Positions 1-7,745 of a stretch of 64,000 nt of DNA are shown here, piece after piece (the stretch's first letter is position 1; the number at the start of each line of letters is the position of its first letter). This DNA is from Myxococcales bacterium (GTDB lineage Bacteria; Myxococcota_A; Polyangia; Haliangiales; Haliangiaceae), in contig JAEUJY010000095.1 of NCBI GenBank assembly GCA_016794525.1, positions 1 to 64,000 of the forward strand. The letters run 5' to 3'. Below the pieces are notes generated by a model that saw only the letters and a list, made by a program, of their open reading frames with translations, did not search any database and was not told where the DNA came from. Made by a program: the position numbers and the translations under genes.

Positions 1-67
1 CTCGCCGCGCTGCCGCCAAGCAGCGCCGCGCATCAGCCTCATCCGTGATCTTCCGTCGCTCGGTCAT
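1..67 (-). CDS. partial N-terminus of a transposon-type helper protein
   Basis: The reverse strand opens with ATG at 67, preceded by a strong GAGGAGGAA ribosome binding site, and reads MTERRKITDEADARRCLAAA before running off the left edge. The remainder is outside the window. From memory, similar MTERR..TDE..A N-termini occur on short helix-turn-helix or IS66-type accessory proteins in Myxococcota, but this is recall, not a search. The lower-GC neighbours fit a mobile context. It could equally be an unrelated small regulator. Confidence 0.55.
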   Translation of the reverse strand, partial: MTERRKITDEADARRCLAAARR

Positions 68-86
68 CGGTTCCTCCTCGGAACCG
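68..86 (-). promoter_or_regulatory. hairpin holding the ribosome binding site of the left-edge gene
   Basis: CGGTTCC and GGAACCG form perfect 7-bp arms around a 5-nt loop, ending directly at the start codon of the reverse-strand gene. The loop and 3' arm contain the GAGGAGGAA ribosome binding site, so folding would hide it. Such occlusion limits translation in some transposase genes; its role here is inference. Confidence 0.4.
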
Positions 87-189
87 TCGAGGCTCTCGAC
101 TCGCTGCGCCCCTGTCATCCCGGCGTCGTTGATGGCTCACGTTGTAGCGGTTGCAGCCCATCGGAACGCACGGTCATGATAGTGCCGTG

Positions 190-420
190 ATGAAGCTGAA
201 CCTGCGCGTTACGAACGACCGGCCGCACGAAGTGGGGCTCCTGCTGGAGCCGGAGGGAATGTACGTCACGCTCGGGGCAGGGGCGGAGGTGATGGTCACG
301 GCCGAATGTGATGACGACGAGGTGATCGAAATGGTCCTCGGTGGCAACGACGAGGATACGGTGTCCGTGTATGCAAACAGGCGAAAGGCCTGGGTCATGC
401 GGGATGATGGTGCTCGGTGA
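190..420 (+). CDS. small acidic hypothetical protein (76 aa)
   Basis: I do not recognise a family. The reading frame gives a compact, probably beta-rich acidic protein with clusters ECDDDE and GGNDED, no signal peptide and no membrane segment. ATG 190 is chosen over an in-frame start at 151 because the conserved-looking sequence begins at MKLNLRV. It lies in the lower-GC left islet, and its codon use is less GC-biased than the rest of the window, which suggests acquisition. Small acidic orphans of this kind can be immunity proteins, but nothing here shows that. Confidence 0.55.
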   Translation: MKLNLRVTNDRPHEVGLLLEPEGMYVTLGAGAEVMVTAECDDDEVIEMVLGGNDEDTVSVYANRRKAWVMRDDGAR

Positions 421-637
421 GAGCGGGGCGGCGCCCGGCGAGGCGACAAGGCGAGGCCACAAGGCCAAGGAACCGGGCTGCAACTCATCGGATCGTACGT
501 GAGGTGTGAGGCGCGGCGAATCGCGTCGCGGACCCTGGCGCGCGTCGCCCGCCGAAATTGTCTCGCGAACGACGACGACGACACGCGACGCGGACGGCGC
601 TCCCCGCCCGCTGGCTTGAACTTCTGAGGGCTCCCCG

Positions 638-961
638 ATGACGCACCGCAAGTACTGGCTAGCGTTGGTCGACTTTGTGCCGCGTGCCGCGACGCGAGCC
701 CCAGACGATCCTGCGGGAGGGATTGTTTGGGTTGTCGGCGCAGGAGCGACGAAGACCGATTTCATGCGGCTTGTGAATGATGCGCCGGAATTTGAAGACT
801 ACAAGATCGCTGAATGGATGGAGCTGGACGAGCTCGAGCCTGGGTTCACGTCCGAGGCGCTTGATGGTGATGCGATCGTGGCCGATCTCGCGAGAACCCA
901 GAAGCGGCTATTCATAGACGAGGTGCAGTGGTATGCGGAGGAAGGCGATGGAGAAGAATAG
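638..961 (+). CDS. hypothetical protein (107 aa), accessory islet
   Basis: No family is recognised. The product is a soluble acidic protein with a hydrophobic N-terminal strand (YWLALVDFV), a Gly-rich strand (GGIVWVVGAGA) and a C-terminus full of Asp and Glu. GAGGG upstream of ATG 638 is a plausible ribosome binding site. A/T-ending codons are frequent, unlike the neighbouring core genes. It is followed at 34 bp by the frameshifted gene at 995, so the two may have been one transcription unit. Confidence 0.6.
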   Translation: MTHRKYWLALVDFVPRAATRAPDDPAGGIVWVVGAGATKTDFMRLVNDAPEFEDYKIAEWMELDELEPGFTSEALDGDAIVADLARTQKRLFIDEVQWYAEEGDGEE

Positions 962-994
962 CCGAGTCCCGAGTTCGACGAGGGGAGAGCTGCC

Positions 995-1395
995 GTGAAA
1001 CTGGCAGAGGCATTGTCTGCGCTGTTCGAAGATCTCGACGAGATCGCCGCGGAGCACGAGGAAGTCACTGATGCCGAGGTCTCGGACAATGTTCGACTCG
1101 TTCTGAACTGCTACTTGGTGTGCGGCGTCTCCCACGGCCGCGTTCGAAGACGTACGGCATGTTCAGCGCTGTCGGTGATCGAGCGCTCGCGGCAGCCGTG
1201 GGGCGGTTCTTGGTTGAGTGCAGACGGGCCAGCGACCGCGACGCATGGGCGGTCGGTGAGGCTCGGAACGCGTTGCTACAGTCCGTGACGCAGACGGCGC
1301 GTGGAAGGGCGACGGCCGAGTTCGTCGGAGTGTGCGCCGAGCCGTTGCCACCCGAACTCCCAGACGAGCTGTTCGAACAGGGCGAGTACGAGTAG
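995..1395 (+). pseudogene. small soluble protein gene apparently split by a frameshift
   Basis: GTG 995 follows a good AGGGGAGAG ribosome binding site and opens an acidic helical frame (MKLAEALSALFEDLDEIA). Around 1120-1160 the protein-like character leaves this frame and continues in the -1 frame (GMFSAVGDRALAAAVGRFLV) to a stop at 1395. Read as one gene it would encode about 130 residues of mostly helical protein. Alternatives are two overlapping genes, the second starting at GTG 1120 without a ribosome binding site, or a sequencing error. Family unknown. Confidence 0.45.
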
Positions 1396-1408
1396 GGAGG
1401 CTACGAGG

Positions 1409-1430
1409 ATGGCAGCTCACCCGCGGGCGC
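1409..1430 (+). other. orphan gene start cut off at the islet edge
   Basis: GGGAGG at 1395-1400 and GAGG just before ATG 1409 look like the translation start of a third co-directional gene, 13 bp after the stop at 1395. The frame (MAAHPRA...) then runs into the end of the reverse-strand lipoprotein gene at 1431 and becomes an antisense shadow. This would fit a recombination junction near 1420-1431. The signal is short and could be chance. Confidence 0.3.
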
Positions 1431-3053
1431 TCAGCGCGGGGTCCAGAACTCGACTTCGTCGGCGAGCATGCGGCCGACCTCGTCGCCGGTGAGGACGGCG
1501 AAGGAGTAGTCGGTGGGGAAGTTGTTGCGCAGCTGGGTGCGGCCGTCGGCGGGGAAGGTGAGGATGTCCTCGGCGCGCAGCGTGGTGCCGCCGTGCTGGT
1601 GGCAGCCGATGCAGGAGGAGGTGCCGTTGTGCGCGCCCTGCTCGAGCATGGGGTTCGAGCACCAGGCGGGCGCGTCGTGGACGGCGGCGAGGGCGTCGCC
1701 GAGCGAGGCGTCGGTGGCGTGGCCGCGCGGATCGGGGTCGTGCTCGGAGAAGGCGGTGACGGCGCACATCTTGTAGTTGCGCCAGACGGTGTCGGCGAGC
1801 GCGGCGGGGCGATCGGCGCCGAAGTCGCGATCGGGATCGGGCGACCACCACAGCGTGATCCACAGCCAGTGATCGAGCTCCTTGGTCATCAGGTGCAGGC
1901 CGGCGAGGCGGTAGCGGTTGCCGTTGGGCAGGAGCGCGGTGTAGATGCGATCGGCGCCGGGGTCGGCGTCGGTGGTCGAGATCCACGCGCGGGTGTCGTC
2001 GGCGCGCATCGCGGTGAGCGCCGGGCCGCTGGTGTCGAACACCGGCACCCGGAAGCCGAGCTCGGCGCGCCGCCAGTCGGCCTTGACCAGCACCGCGTCG
2101 AGCGGGAACGCGCCGGCCAGGCACGCGGCCCAGGCGGGGTCGGCCTCCTGGTAGTCGATCGTGATCGTCGCGGCGCCGCCGTCGGCGTCGGCGACCGCGG
2201 TGACCCACACCGGGCCGGCGCCGCGGATCGTGCAGGTGGTGTCCTCGCACGCGAAGCGGTCGGCGGTCGGCGGCGCGCCGACGTCGACGCGGACCCGGCC
2301 CGGGCCGTCGATGCGCGCGGTCAGCGTCTCGTCGTCGCCGACGTAGTACGGGCCGTAGGTCGCGTCGGCGCACGGCGCCAGCGTCACCGCCTCGCGCACC
2401 AGCCGCCGCGGCCCCGGCGTCGGCGGATCGACGATCGGCGCCGGCGCGGCCCGGCCCAGGCAGGCGATGATCTCGGGGTAGCTGGCCAAGAGGTGGCGCG
2501 CCGCGCCCGGGCTGTACTGCACGCGATCGATGCCGCCGATGCCGTGGGCCTCCTCGGGCGTGTCGACCGCGGCGGCGTACTCGGCGAGGCGCTCGGGCGG
2601 CCAGGTCGGCAGCTCGCCGACCGCGGTCGGGTTCCACGCGAAGACGTCGTCGAGCGCGGCGTCGCTGAGCCGGACCCGCGCGCGCTGCTCGTCGGCGGAG
2701 AGCCCGCGGAAGCCGCGGTCGAACATCCGCCGCAGATCGTCCTTGCCGTACCAGGTGTGCCAGCGCGGCAGCGCCGCGGTCGGCAGGTTGGGCGCCAGCG
2801 CGAACGGCGCCGGCGCGACGGCGCGCTCGACCGCGGCCCACGCCGCCGCCCGCCGCGCCGCCTGATCGTGCGCGAGCTCGGCGTCGCGGCCGCGCAGCGC
2901 GCCGTCGGCCGGGTATGGCGCCGCCATGCCGACCAGCGCGCGGTCGGCGGCGGTCAGGGCCAGCGCGGCGGTGCCGTCGCAGGCGTCGCGCGGCGGATCG
3001 GCGCACGCGGCGAGCGCCGCCAGCGTGCCGATCGTCGCCGCGCCCCGGATCAC
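1431..3053 (-). CDS. cytochrome-like lipoprotein (540 aa)
   Basis: The start is GTG 3053, which overlaps the TGA of the upstream gene as GTGA, giving translational coupling. The N-terminus MIRGAATIGTLAALAACAD is a lipoprotein signal with lipobox LAAC. The mature part is Cys-containing and acidic, with a beta-rich middle (about residues 230-330). Near the C-terminus SCIGCHQHGG provides one CxxCH haem c motif followed by further His. It is probably an outer-membrane or periplasmic haem lipoprotein working with the propeller lipoprotein encoded just upstream. No enzymatic function can be assigned; the single haem motif could serve electron transfer or sensing. Confidence 0.8.
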   Translation of the reverse strand: MIRGAATIGTLAALAACADPPRDACDGTAALALTAADRALVGMAAPYPADGALRGRDAELAHDQAARRAAAWAAVERAVAPAPFALAPNLPTAALPRWHTWYGKDDLRRMFDRGFRGLSADEQRARVRLSDAALDDVFAWNPTAVGELPTWPPERLAEYAAAVDTPEEAHGIGGIDRVQYSPGAARHLLASYPEIIACLGRAAPAPIVDPPTPGPRRLVREAVTLAPCADATYGPYYVGDDETLTARIDGPGRVRVDVGAPPTADRFACEDTTCTIRGAGPVWVTAVADADGGAATITIDYQEADPAWAACLAGAFPLDAVLVKADWRRAELGFRVPVFDTSGPALTAMRADDTRAWISTTDADPGADRIYTALLPNGNRYRLAGLHLMTKELDHWLWITLWWSPDPDRDFGADRPAALADTVWRNYKMCAVTAFSEHDPDPRGHATDASLGDALAAVHDAPAWCSNPMLEQGAHNGTSSCIGCHQHGGTTLRAEDILTFPADGRTQLRNNFPTDYSFAVLTGDEVGRMLADEVEFWTPR

Positions 3054-4894
3054 TGGGTCTCGAGCATCAGCGCGGCGTCGGAGGCCGCGATGTACTCGCG
3101 GTTGTTCGCCGAGTCGCGCACCAGGAAGTAGATCCAGCCGTCGCTGCGGAAGTGCGGGTACAGCGCGTACTGGCCGGGCGCCATCGTCGTGATGCGGCGG
3201 ATCACGCCGGTCGCGATGTCCATCACGAACAGGTTGGCGGCGCCGCTGGTGCGCAGCGCGACGAACGCCGGGTCGGTGGCGCTGGCGTAGCCGAGCGCCA
3301 TCCAGTCGTTGGCCTCGACGTAGTGGTGCCACACCATCCACCGCTCGTCGAAGCTGATCGCCGGCTTGGCGCCGCGCACGCAGTAGCGCGCGATCTCCGG
3401 GATCTGCACGTCGTAGGTCATGCCGCTGGGCGTCGCGACGATCTTGCGCATCAGGTACAGCGACTGGCCGCCGCCGGCCGAGACCCGGCTGACCAGCAGG
3501 CGTGCCGACGGGGAGATGATCACGTCGCCCTCGCGGGTCACCGACTTGCGGACGCCGGCCTTGGGCACGAACTGGCTGCCGGTGTGGACCATCGGCGTCA
3601 GGTCGATCGTCGCGGTCGAGCTGAACGTCGCCGACGGATCGGCCAGGGTCGCGTTGTGGCCGCCGTTGTCGTTGGTGAACTGGCCGTCGACCGTCCAGTA
3701 GTCGCCGTTGTGGACCGCGCCGAGGTGCTGGTACAGGCCGACCGCGGTGGTGGTGCGGCACTGCGGCTCGTTGAAGTTGATCATCGCCGGGTTGGTGGCG
3801 AGGAGCGACTGCTCGCAGAACTTGGCGCTGCCGCCCTGGAGGACGAAGCCCGAGTTGTCGGCGAAGAAGCCGGGGTCGTACAGCGCGGCCGCCGGGATCT
3901 CGGCGTCGCGCGACAGGTCGATGACCGTCGAGCGGTAGGTCTGGCTGGCCACCGAGGCGCCGCCGTGCGAGACGTAGCGGCCGTCGGCCGAGCTGCGGGT
4001 CCAGTAGCTCGACGAGTAGTTGTTGGTGCGGAGCACGCGGATGCGCTGGCCGGGCAGCGCGCCCTCCCACGTGTTCGAGAACGCGTTGTCGGACGCCGCG
4101 GGGTAGGTGGCGAGGCAGTCGCGCGCGGTGGCGGCGCCGGCGCAGCCGAACATCAGGATGCCGTTGCCGCGGTTGACCGCGCGCCAGCCCTGGGTCGCCA
4201 TCGTCGCGACGTGGGTCGCGACCTCGCTGGTGATGTTGGTCGTGCACTGGGTCGGCGGCGGATCGGCCGGGATGACCACGTCGATCATCGGCAGGCCGCG
4301 CGCGAACCACTCGGCGACGATGTCGAACTCGGCCTGGGTGTACTCGGTGGCCGCGCCGCGCGGCATCGCCGCCTCGGCCTGGAACATCGCCAGCTGGGTC
4401 GGGCCGTCGGTGGTGCCGAACGCCAGGTTGAAGACGTAGCGGAACCAGTCGAGGCGCGCCGCGGTGGCGTAGATGCCGAGGTGATCGGGCGGCCAGCCCG
4501 AGGTCGCGACGCCGGGCGACGCGCGCAGGCAGTCGACGATCGCCGTGCCCTCGGCCTGGGTCATCGGCATCGTGTTGGTGAGGCAGTTGGTCACCGCCGC
4601 GCTCGACTCGGTCTCCCAGCCGCGCAGGCGATCGCGGGTGATCGCGTGGCACTGGTTGCAGCGCATCGGGCCGCCCTGGCCGAGCAGCGCCGCGGCCTGG
4701 GTCGCGAGCTGATCGTCGGGCAGCGCCACCGGGTTGCGCAGCACCGGGATCACGAACGCGTCGACCGGCGCGTCGACCGGCGGCGCGGCGTCGGTGGGGG
4801 TGTCGGGTGCGTCCACCGGGTTCGCGCCGCCGCCGCCACCGCACGCTGCCAGAGACACCGCGATCGCACCGAGCAAGACTCGACGAAGGACCAT
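3050..4894 (-). CDS. CxxCH and beta-propeller-like lipoprotein (copy A)
   Basis: ATG 4894 starts MVLRRVLLGAIAVSLAACGG, a typical lipoprotein signal; an in-frame start 39 bp upstream would put 13 residues before it and is rejected. A linker rich in Pro, Asp and Ala follows, then RCNQCHAITRDR with a CxxCH haem c motif. The last two-thirds has repeated strands with SADGRYVSHGG, DNSGFVLQGG and FRSDGWIYFL, resembling WD40/PD40-type propeller blades. The protein at 5021-6841 is a clear paralogue with the same order of motifs. Likely a surface or periplasmic haem lipoprotein; partner of the gene at 1431 by overlap. Confidence 0.85.
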   Translation of the reverse strand: MVLRRVLLGAIAVSLAACGGGGGANPVDAPDTPTDAAPPVDAPVDAFVIPVLRNPVALPDDQLATQAAALLGQGGPMRCNQCHAITRDRLRGWETESSAAVTNCLTNTMPMTQAEGTAIVDCLRASPGVATSGWPPDHLGIYATAARLDWFRYVFNLAFGTTDGPTQLAMFQAEAAMPRGAATEYTQAEFDIVAEWFARGLPMIDVVIPADPPPTQCTTNITSEVATHVATMATQGWRAVNRGNGILMFGCAGAATARDCLATYPAASDNAFSNTWEGALPGQRIRVLRTNNYSSSYWTRSSADGRYVSHGGASVASQTYRSTVIDLSRDAEIPAAALYDPGFFADNSGFVLQGGSAKFCEQSLLATNPAMINFNEPQCRTTTAVGLYQHLGAVHNGDYWTVDGQFTNDNGGHNATLADPSATFSSTATIDLTPMVHTGSQFVPKAGVRKSVTREGDVIISPSARLLVSRVSAGGGQSLYLMRKIVATPSGMTYDVQIPEIARYCVRGAKPAISFDERWMVWHHYVEANDWMALGYASATDPAFVALRTSGAANLFVMDIATGVIRRITTMAPGQYALYPHFRSDGWIYFLVRDSANNREYIAASDAALMLETQ

Positions 4895-5020
4895 GGTCGG
4901 AGCGTGCCTGCCCACCCCGCCAGGTGTCACCAAAAACTGCGCCGCATTCGGCTGAGAGAGGCTTGCCCGATGCGGCGCGGTCGCCTCACGGGTGTGCGAC
5001 CGTGTGCGACACTGGCGCCC

Positions 5021-6841
5021 TCACGGCCCGAACACGAGCGCCGCGTCGCTGGCGGCGATCACCTCGCCGGCGGTCGCGCCCTTGACGATGAAGTAGATCC
5101 AGCCGTCGGAACGGAAGTGCGGGAACAGCGCCTCCTGGCCGGCGGCCATGCTGGTGATGCGCCGCGACGTCCCGGTGGTGAGATCGAGCAGGAACACGTT
5201 GGCGGTGGCGGAGCCGAGCAGCGCCTGGAACGCGGGGTCGCTCTGGCTGGCGTAGCCCATCGCCTGCCAATCGTCGGGCTGCACCCAGTGGTGGTAGACG
5301 ATCCACCGCTCGTCGTAGCTGAACGCCGGCTTGCCGCCGTTGACGCAGTAGCGCGCGACCTGCGGCGCGGTCACCGTGTAGCTGCCGCCGCCCGCCGTCG
5401 GCGTCGCGACCAGCTTCTTCATGACGAAGCCGTTCTGCGTGTCGCCGGCGCCGGCCACGCGGCTGAGCAGCAGCTTGGCCGACGGCGAGATGATCGTGTC
5501 GCCGGCGTAGGCGTTGGTCAGCGGCAGGTGCGCGCGCGGGACGTACGCGGTGCCGCTCCACGCCATCGCGGTCACGTAGTCGGTCGAGCCGGCGTCGAAC
5601 CAGGCCGGGGGCTCGCCGCCGGCGTTGTCGCTGACGAACTGGCCGTTGACGGTCCAGTAGTCGCCGCCGTGGGCCGCGCCGAGGTGCTGGTACAGGCCGA
5701 CCACGCCGACGTCGGTGCACTGCGCCTCGTTGAAGGTGATCTGCGCCGGGTTGCTGGTGAGCAGCGACTGCCGGCACCACGGCTTGGCGCCGCCCTGGAT
5801 CACGAAGCCCGAGTTGTCCGGGAAGAAGCCGGGGTCGTAGCTGGCCGCCGCCGGGATGCGGCGGTTGGTCGACAGATCGATCACCGTCGCGCCGCCGGCG
5901 GTGCCGCCGCCGTGGGCGACGAAGCGGCCGTCGGCCGACGACCGGGTCCAGTACGACGAGGTGTACGGGTACGTGTGGAGCAGCCGCAGCGTCGTCGTCG
6001 GCGCGGCCTGACCCCAGGTGGCGCCGTAGCTCTGCGACGCGGCCAGCGGGTAGGTCGCGAGGCAGTCGCGCGGCGTCGCGGCGCCCGCGCAGCCGTGCAT
6101 CAAGAGGCCGGCGTCGCGGTTGAGCGCGTCCCAGCCCTCGGTCTGCATCGTCGCGACGTGGGCGCCGACCTCGGCGCCGATCGTCTGCGTGCAGCCCGGC
6201 GGGTCGGGCATGTCGGGCACGACGGTCGCCAGCTCGGGGAGGCCGCGCGCGAACCACTCGGCGACGATGTCGAACTCCTCCTGCGTCAGCAGATCCTGCG
6301 CGCCGCGCGGCATCGTCACCCGCTGGGTCCAGGTCACCCATTGCGAGGGCCACGCCGGCCCGTAGGCCAGCTGGAACACCGCGTAGAACCACTCGAGGCT
6401 CGAGGCGGTGGCGTGGATGCCCATCTTGCCCGGCGACCACGCGTGGGTGACCGGATCGCGGAAGCACTCGAGGATCGCCATCGCCTCGGCGGCGGTGGTC
6501 GGCGTGGTGTCGGTGAGGCACGCGGCGTCGGCGGCCTGACTCTCGGTCAGCCACGACTGGAACCGCTCGCGGGTCAGCGCGTGGCACGAGTCGCACGCGA
6601 CCCGCGGCCCGACGCCGAGGCGCTCGACCGCCATCTGCGCCAGCGGCAGATCGGCGATGTCGACCGGGTTGCGGTACGCCGGCAGGACCGGCGCGTCGAT
6701 CGGCGGCGGGGCGTCGATCACCGGCGGCGCGTCGATCGGCGTGGCGTCGGGGCTGCTGCCGCCACCACCTCCTCCACAGGCGGCGGTGACGGCGATCGCG
6801 AGGGCGGCCAGGCGGGGCAGGTGCGGGGGGCGAAGGGACAT
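5021..6841 (-). CDS. CxxCH and beta-propeller-like lipoprotein (copy B)
   Basis: A paralogue of the gene at 3050-4894 (606 versus 614 residues). It has a lipoprotein signal ending TAACGGG, a linker built of repeated PIDAPP units, CDSCHALTRERF as the CxxCH site, and the same propeller-like blade motifs (SADGRFVAHGG, DNSGFVIQGG, FRSDGWIYFI). GGAGG lies upstream of ATG 6841. The 126-bp gap to copy A shows no clear terminator, so the three genes 6841 to 1431 may be one transcript. The pair looks like a tandem duplication that has since diverged. Function unknown. Confidence 0.85.
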   Translation of the reverse strand: MSLRPPHLPRLAALAIAVTAACGGGGGGSSPDATPIDAPPVIDAPPPIDAPVLPAYRNPVDIADLPLAQMAVERLGVGPRVACDSCHALTRERFQSWLTESQAADAACLTDTTPTTAAEAMAILECFRDPVTHAWSPGKMGIHATASSLEWFYAVFQLAYGPAWPSQWVTWTQRVTMPRGAQDLLTQEEFDIVAEWFARGLPELATVVPDMPDPPGCTQTIGAEVGAHVATMQTEGWDALNRDAGLLMHGCAGAATPRDCLATYPLAASQSYGATWGQAAPTTTLRLLHTYPYTSSYWTRSSADGRFVAHGGGTAGGATVIDLSTNRRIPAAASYDPGFFPDNSGFVIQGGAKPWCRQSLLTSNPAQITFNEAQCTDVGVVGLYQHLGAAHGGDYWTVNGQFVSDNAGGEPPAWFDAGSTDYVTAMAWSGTAYVPRAHLPLTNAYAGDTIISPSAKLLLSRVAGAGDTQNGFVMKKLVATPTAGGGSYTVTAPQVARYCVNGGKPAFSYDERWIVYHHWVQPDDWQAMGYASQSDPAFQALLGSATANVFLLDLTTGTSRRITSMAAGQEALFPHFRSDGWIYFIVKGATAGEVIAASDAALVFGP

Positions 6842-6998
6842 CGGGCGCCTCCGTGAGCAAGACCGCGGCCAGCGAGCCGCGCGGGCAGATCTGCAGACTT
6901 GCCGCGGGCGGCGACAGCGCAGTGTGACTGCGAGGGTACACCGACCTCAGATTTCCGGCGCGCCGTTCCGTCGCAGCGGCGTCGAGGCAGCGGCGCCG

Positions 6999-7547
6999 TC
7001 AGCGCTGGACAGCGTCGGCGATCGCGGTCAGCGCGGCGTCCGGCGACGGGTACGCCGCCAGCAGCGCGCGGTACGGCGCGGCGATCAGCCCGGCGGCGAT
7101 CGCGCCGTCGACCCACGCGACCAGCGGCGCGTAGTAGCCGGCGACGTCGACCAGCGCGCACGGCTTGGCGTGGTGGCCGAGCTGCGCGGCGGTGACCACC
7201 TCGAACAGCTCGTCGAGGGTGCCGAACCCGCCGGGCAGCGTCAGGAACGCGTCGGCGAGCGCCATCATCCGGTCCTTGCGCGCCGCCATCGAGTCGACCA
7301 GCTCGAGCGAGGTCAGCCCGCGGTGGGCGATCTCCTTGGCCTCGAGGTCGCGCGGCAGGACGCCGACGACCTCGCCGCCGCCGGCCAGGCACGCGTCGGC
7401 GAGGACGCCCATCAGGCCGCGGTGGGCGCCGCCGTAGACCAGCCGCCAGCCGCGCGCGGCGATCGCGGCGCCGGTGGCGCGCGCGACCTCGGCGTAGCGG
7501 GGATCGTGGCCGTGGCTGGAGGCGAGGAAGACGCAGACGCTGATCAC
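6999..7547 (-). CDS. LOG family nucleotide phosphoribohydrolase (cytokinin riboside 5'-monophosphate type)
   Basis: A 182-residue cytosolic Rossmann-like protein. The diagnostic LOG motif PGGFGTLDE is at residues 105-113, and the upstream SMAARKDRMM (about 86-95) carries the Arg-Lys pair of the active site. Characterised LOG proteins hydrolyse N-glycosidic bonds of nucleoside 5'-monophosphates, releasing the base; many bacterial ones act on AMP or are annotated TIGR00730. GTG 7547 is chosen because a TAGAGT hexamer sits exactly 6 nt upstream, implying a leaderless message. Length matches the family. Confidence 0.9.
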   Translation of the reverse strand: MISVCVFLASSHGHDPRYAEVARATGAAIAARGWRLVYGGAHRGLMGVLADACLAGGGEVVGVLPRDLEAKEIAHRGLTSLELVDSMAARKDRMMALADAFLTLPGGFGTLDELFEVVTAAQLGHHAKPCALVDVAGYYAPLVAWVDGAIAAGLIAAPYRALLAAYPSPDAALTAIADAVQR

Positions 7548-7553
7548 CCCGCG

Positions 7554-7559
7554 ACTCTA
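7554..7559 (-). promoter_or_regulatory. -10-like TAGAGT, leaderless LOG gene
   Basis: TAGAGT on the reverse strand ends 6 nt before GTG 7547, so transcription would begin at or next to the start codon. It overlaps the stop codon of the small frame at 7557-7745. Confidence 0.5.
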
Positions 7560-7745
7560 GGGCCCCCGAATGGGGATCTCGATCGGTTTCGCAGCCGATT
7601 CATCCCCGGGGGCGGCGTTGCCGGCTCCGGTGCTCGGGTCACGTCCGACGAGGACGCTCCCCTCCGCTCCTCGCCGGCGCCTTGCCCGCGGGGCGCCTCG
7701 ACTGCGCTCCTCGACCGACATCCCCATTCGGGGGCCCTTGGCCAT
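7557..7745 (-). CDS. possible small coupled protein (62 aa) bounded by inverted repeats
   Basis: The stop of the truncated haemoglobin gene overlaps ATG 7745 in a TGATG arrangement. The frame then runs to TAG at 7557 as a basic, Arg-rich peptide (MAKGPRMGMSVEERSRGAP...). Its first and last codons lie in the arms of the 19-bp inverted repeat at 7559-7738, so the ends read GPRMGMS and IPIRGP. It may be a genuine coupled small protein, or simply open sequence inside a repeat element. No family is recognised. Confidence 0.35.
   Translation of the reverse strand: MAKGPRMGMSVEERSRGAPRARRRRGAEGSVLVGRDPSTGAGNAAPGDESAAKPIEIPIRGP
7559..7738. repeat. perfect 19-bp inverted repeat enclosing 142 bp
   Basis: AGGGCCCCCGAATGGGGAT at 7559-7577 is repeated in reverse complement at 7720-7738. 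The element fills the gap between the haemoglobin and LOG genes. No transposase and no obvious target-site duplication are present, so it may be a miniature mobile element, a long-range hairpin or a processing signal. Confidence 0.75.

Noticed and set aside
4895-5020. Terminator between the two propeller lipoproteins
   Set aside because: Only weak GC pairing is visible and no U-tract, so no terminator was called.
2915-6856. Very long forward open frame (about 1300 codons) antisense to the lipoprotein genes
   Set aside because: It is rich in Arg, Gly and Ala with no domain, start signal or ribosome binding site. At this GC content, stop codons are rare in antisense frames. The reverse strand encodes recognisable lipoproteins.
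7559-7738. Insertion sequence bounded by 19-bp inverted repeats
   Set aside because: Only 142 bp lie inside, there is no transposase, and no target duplication is visible. Kept as a repeat only.
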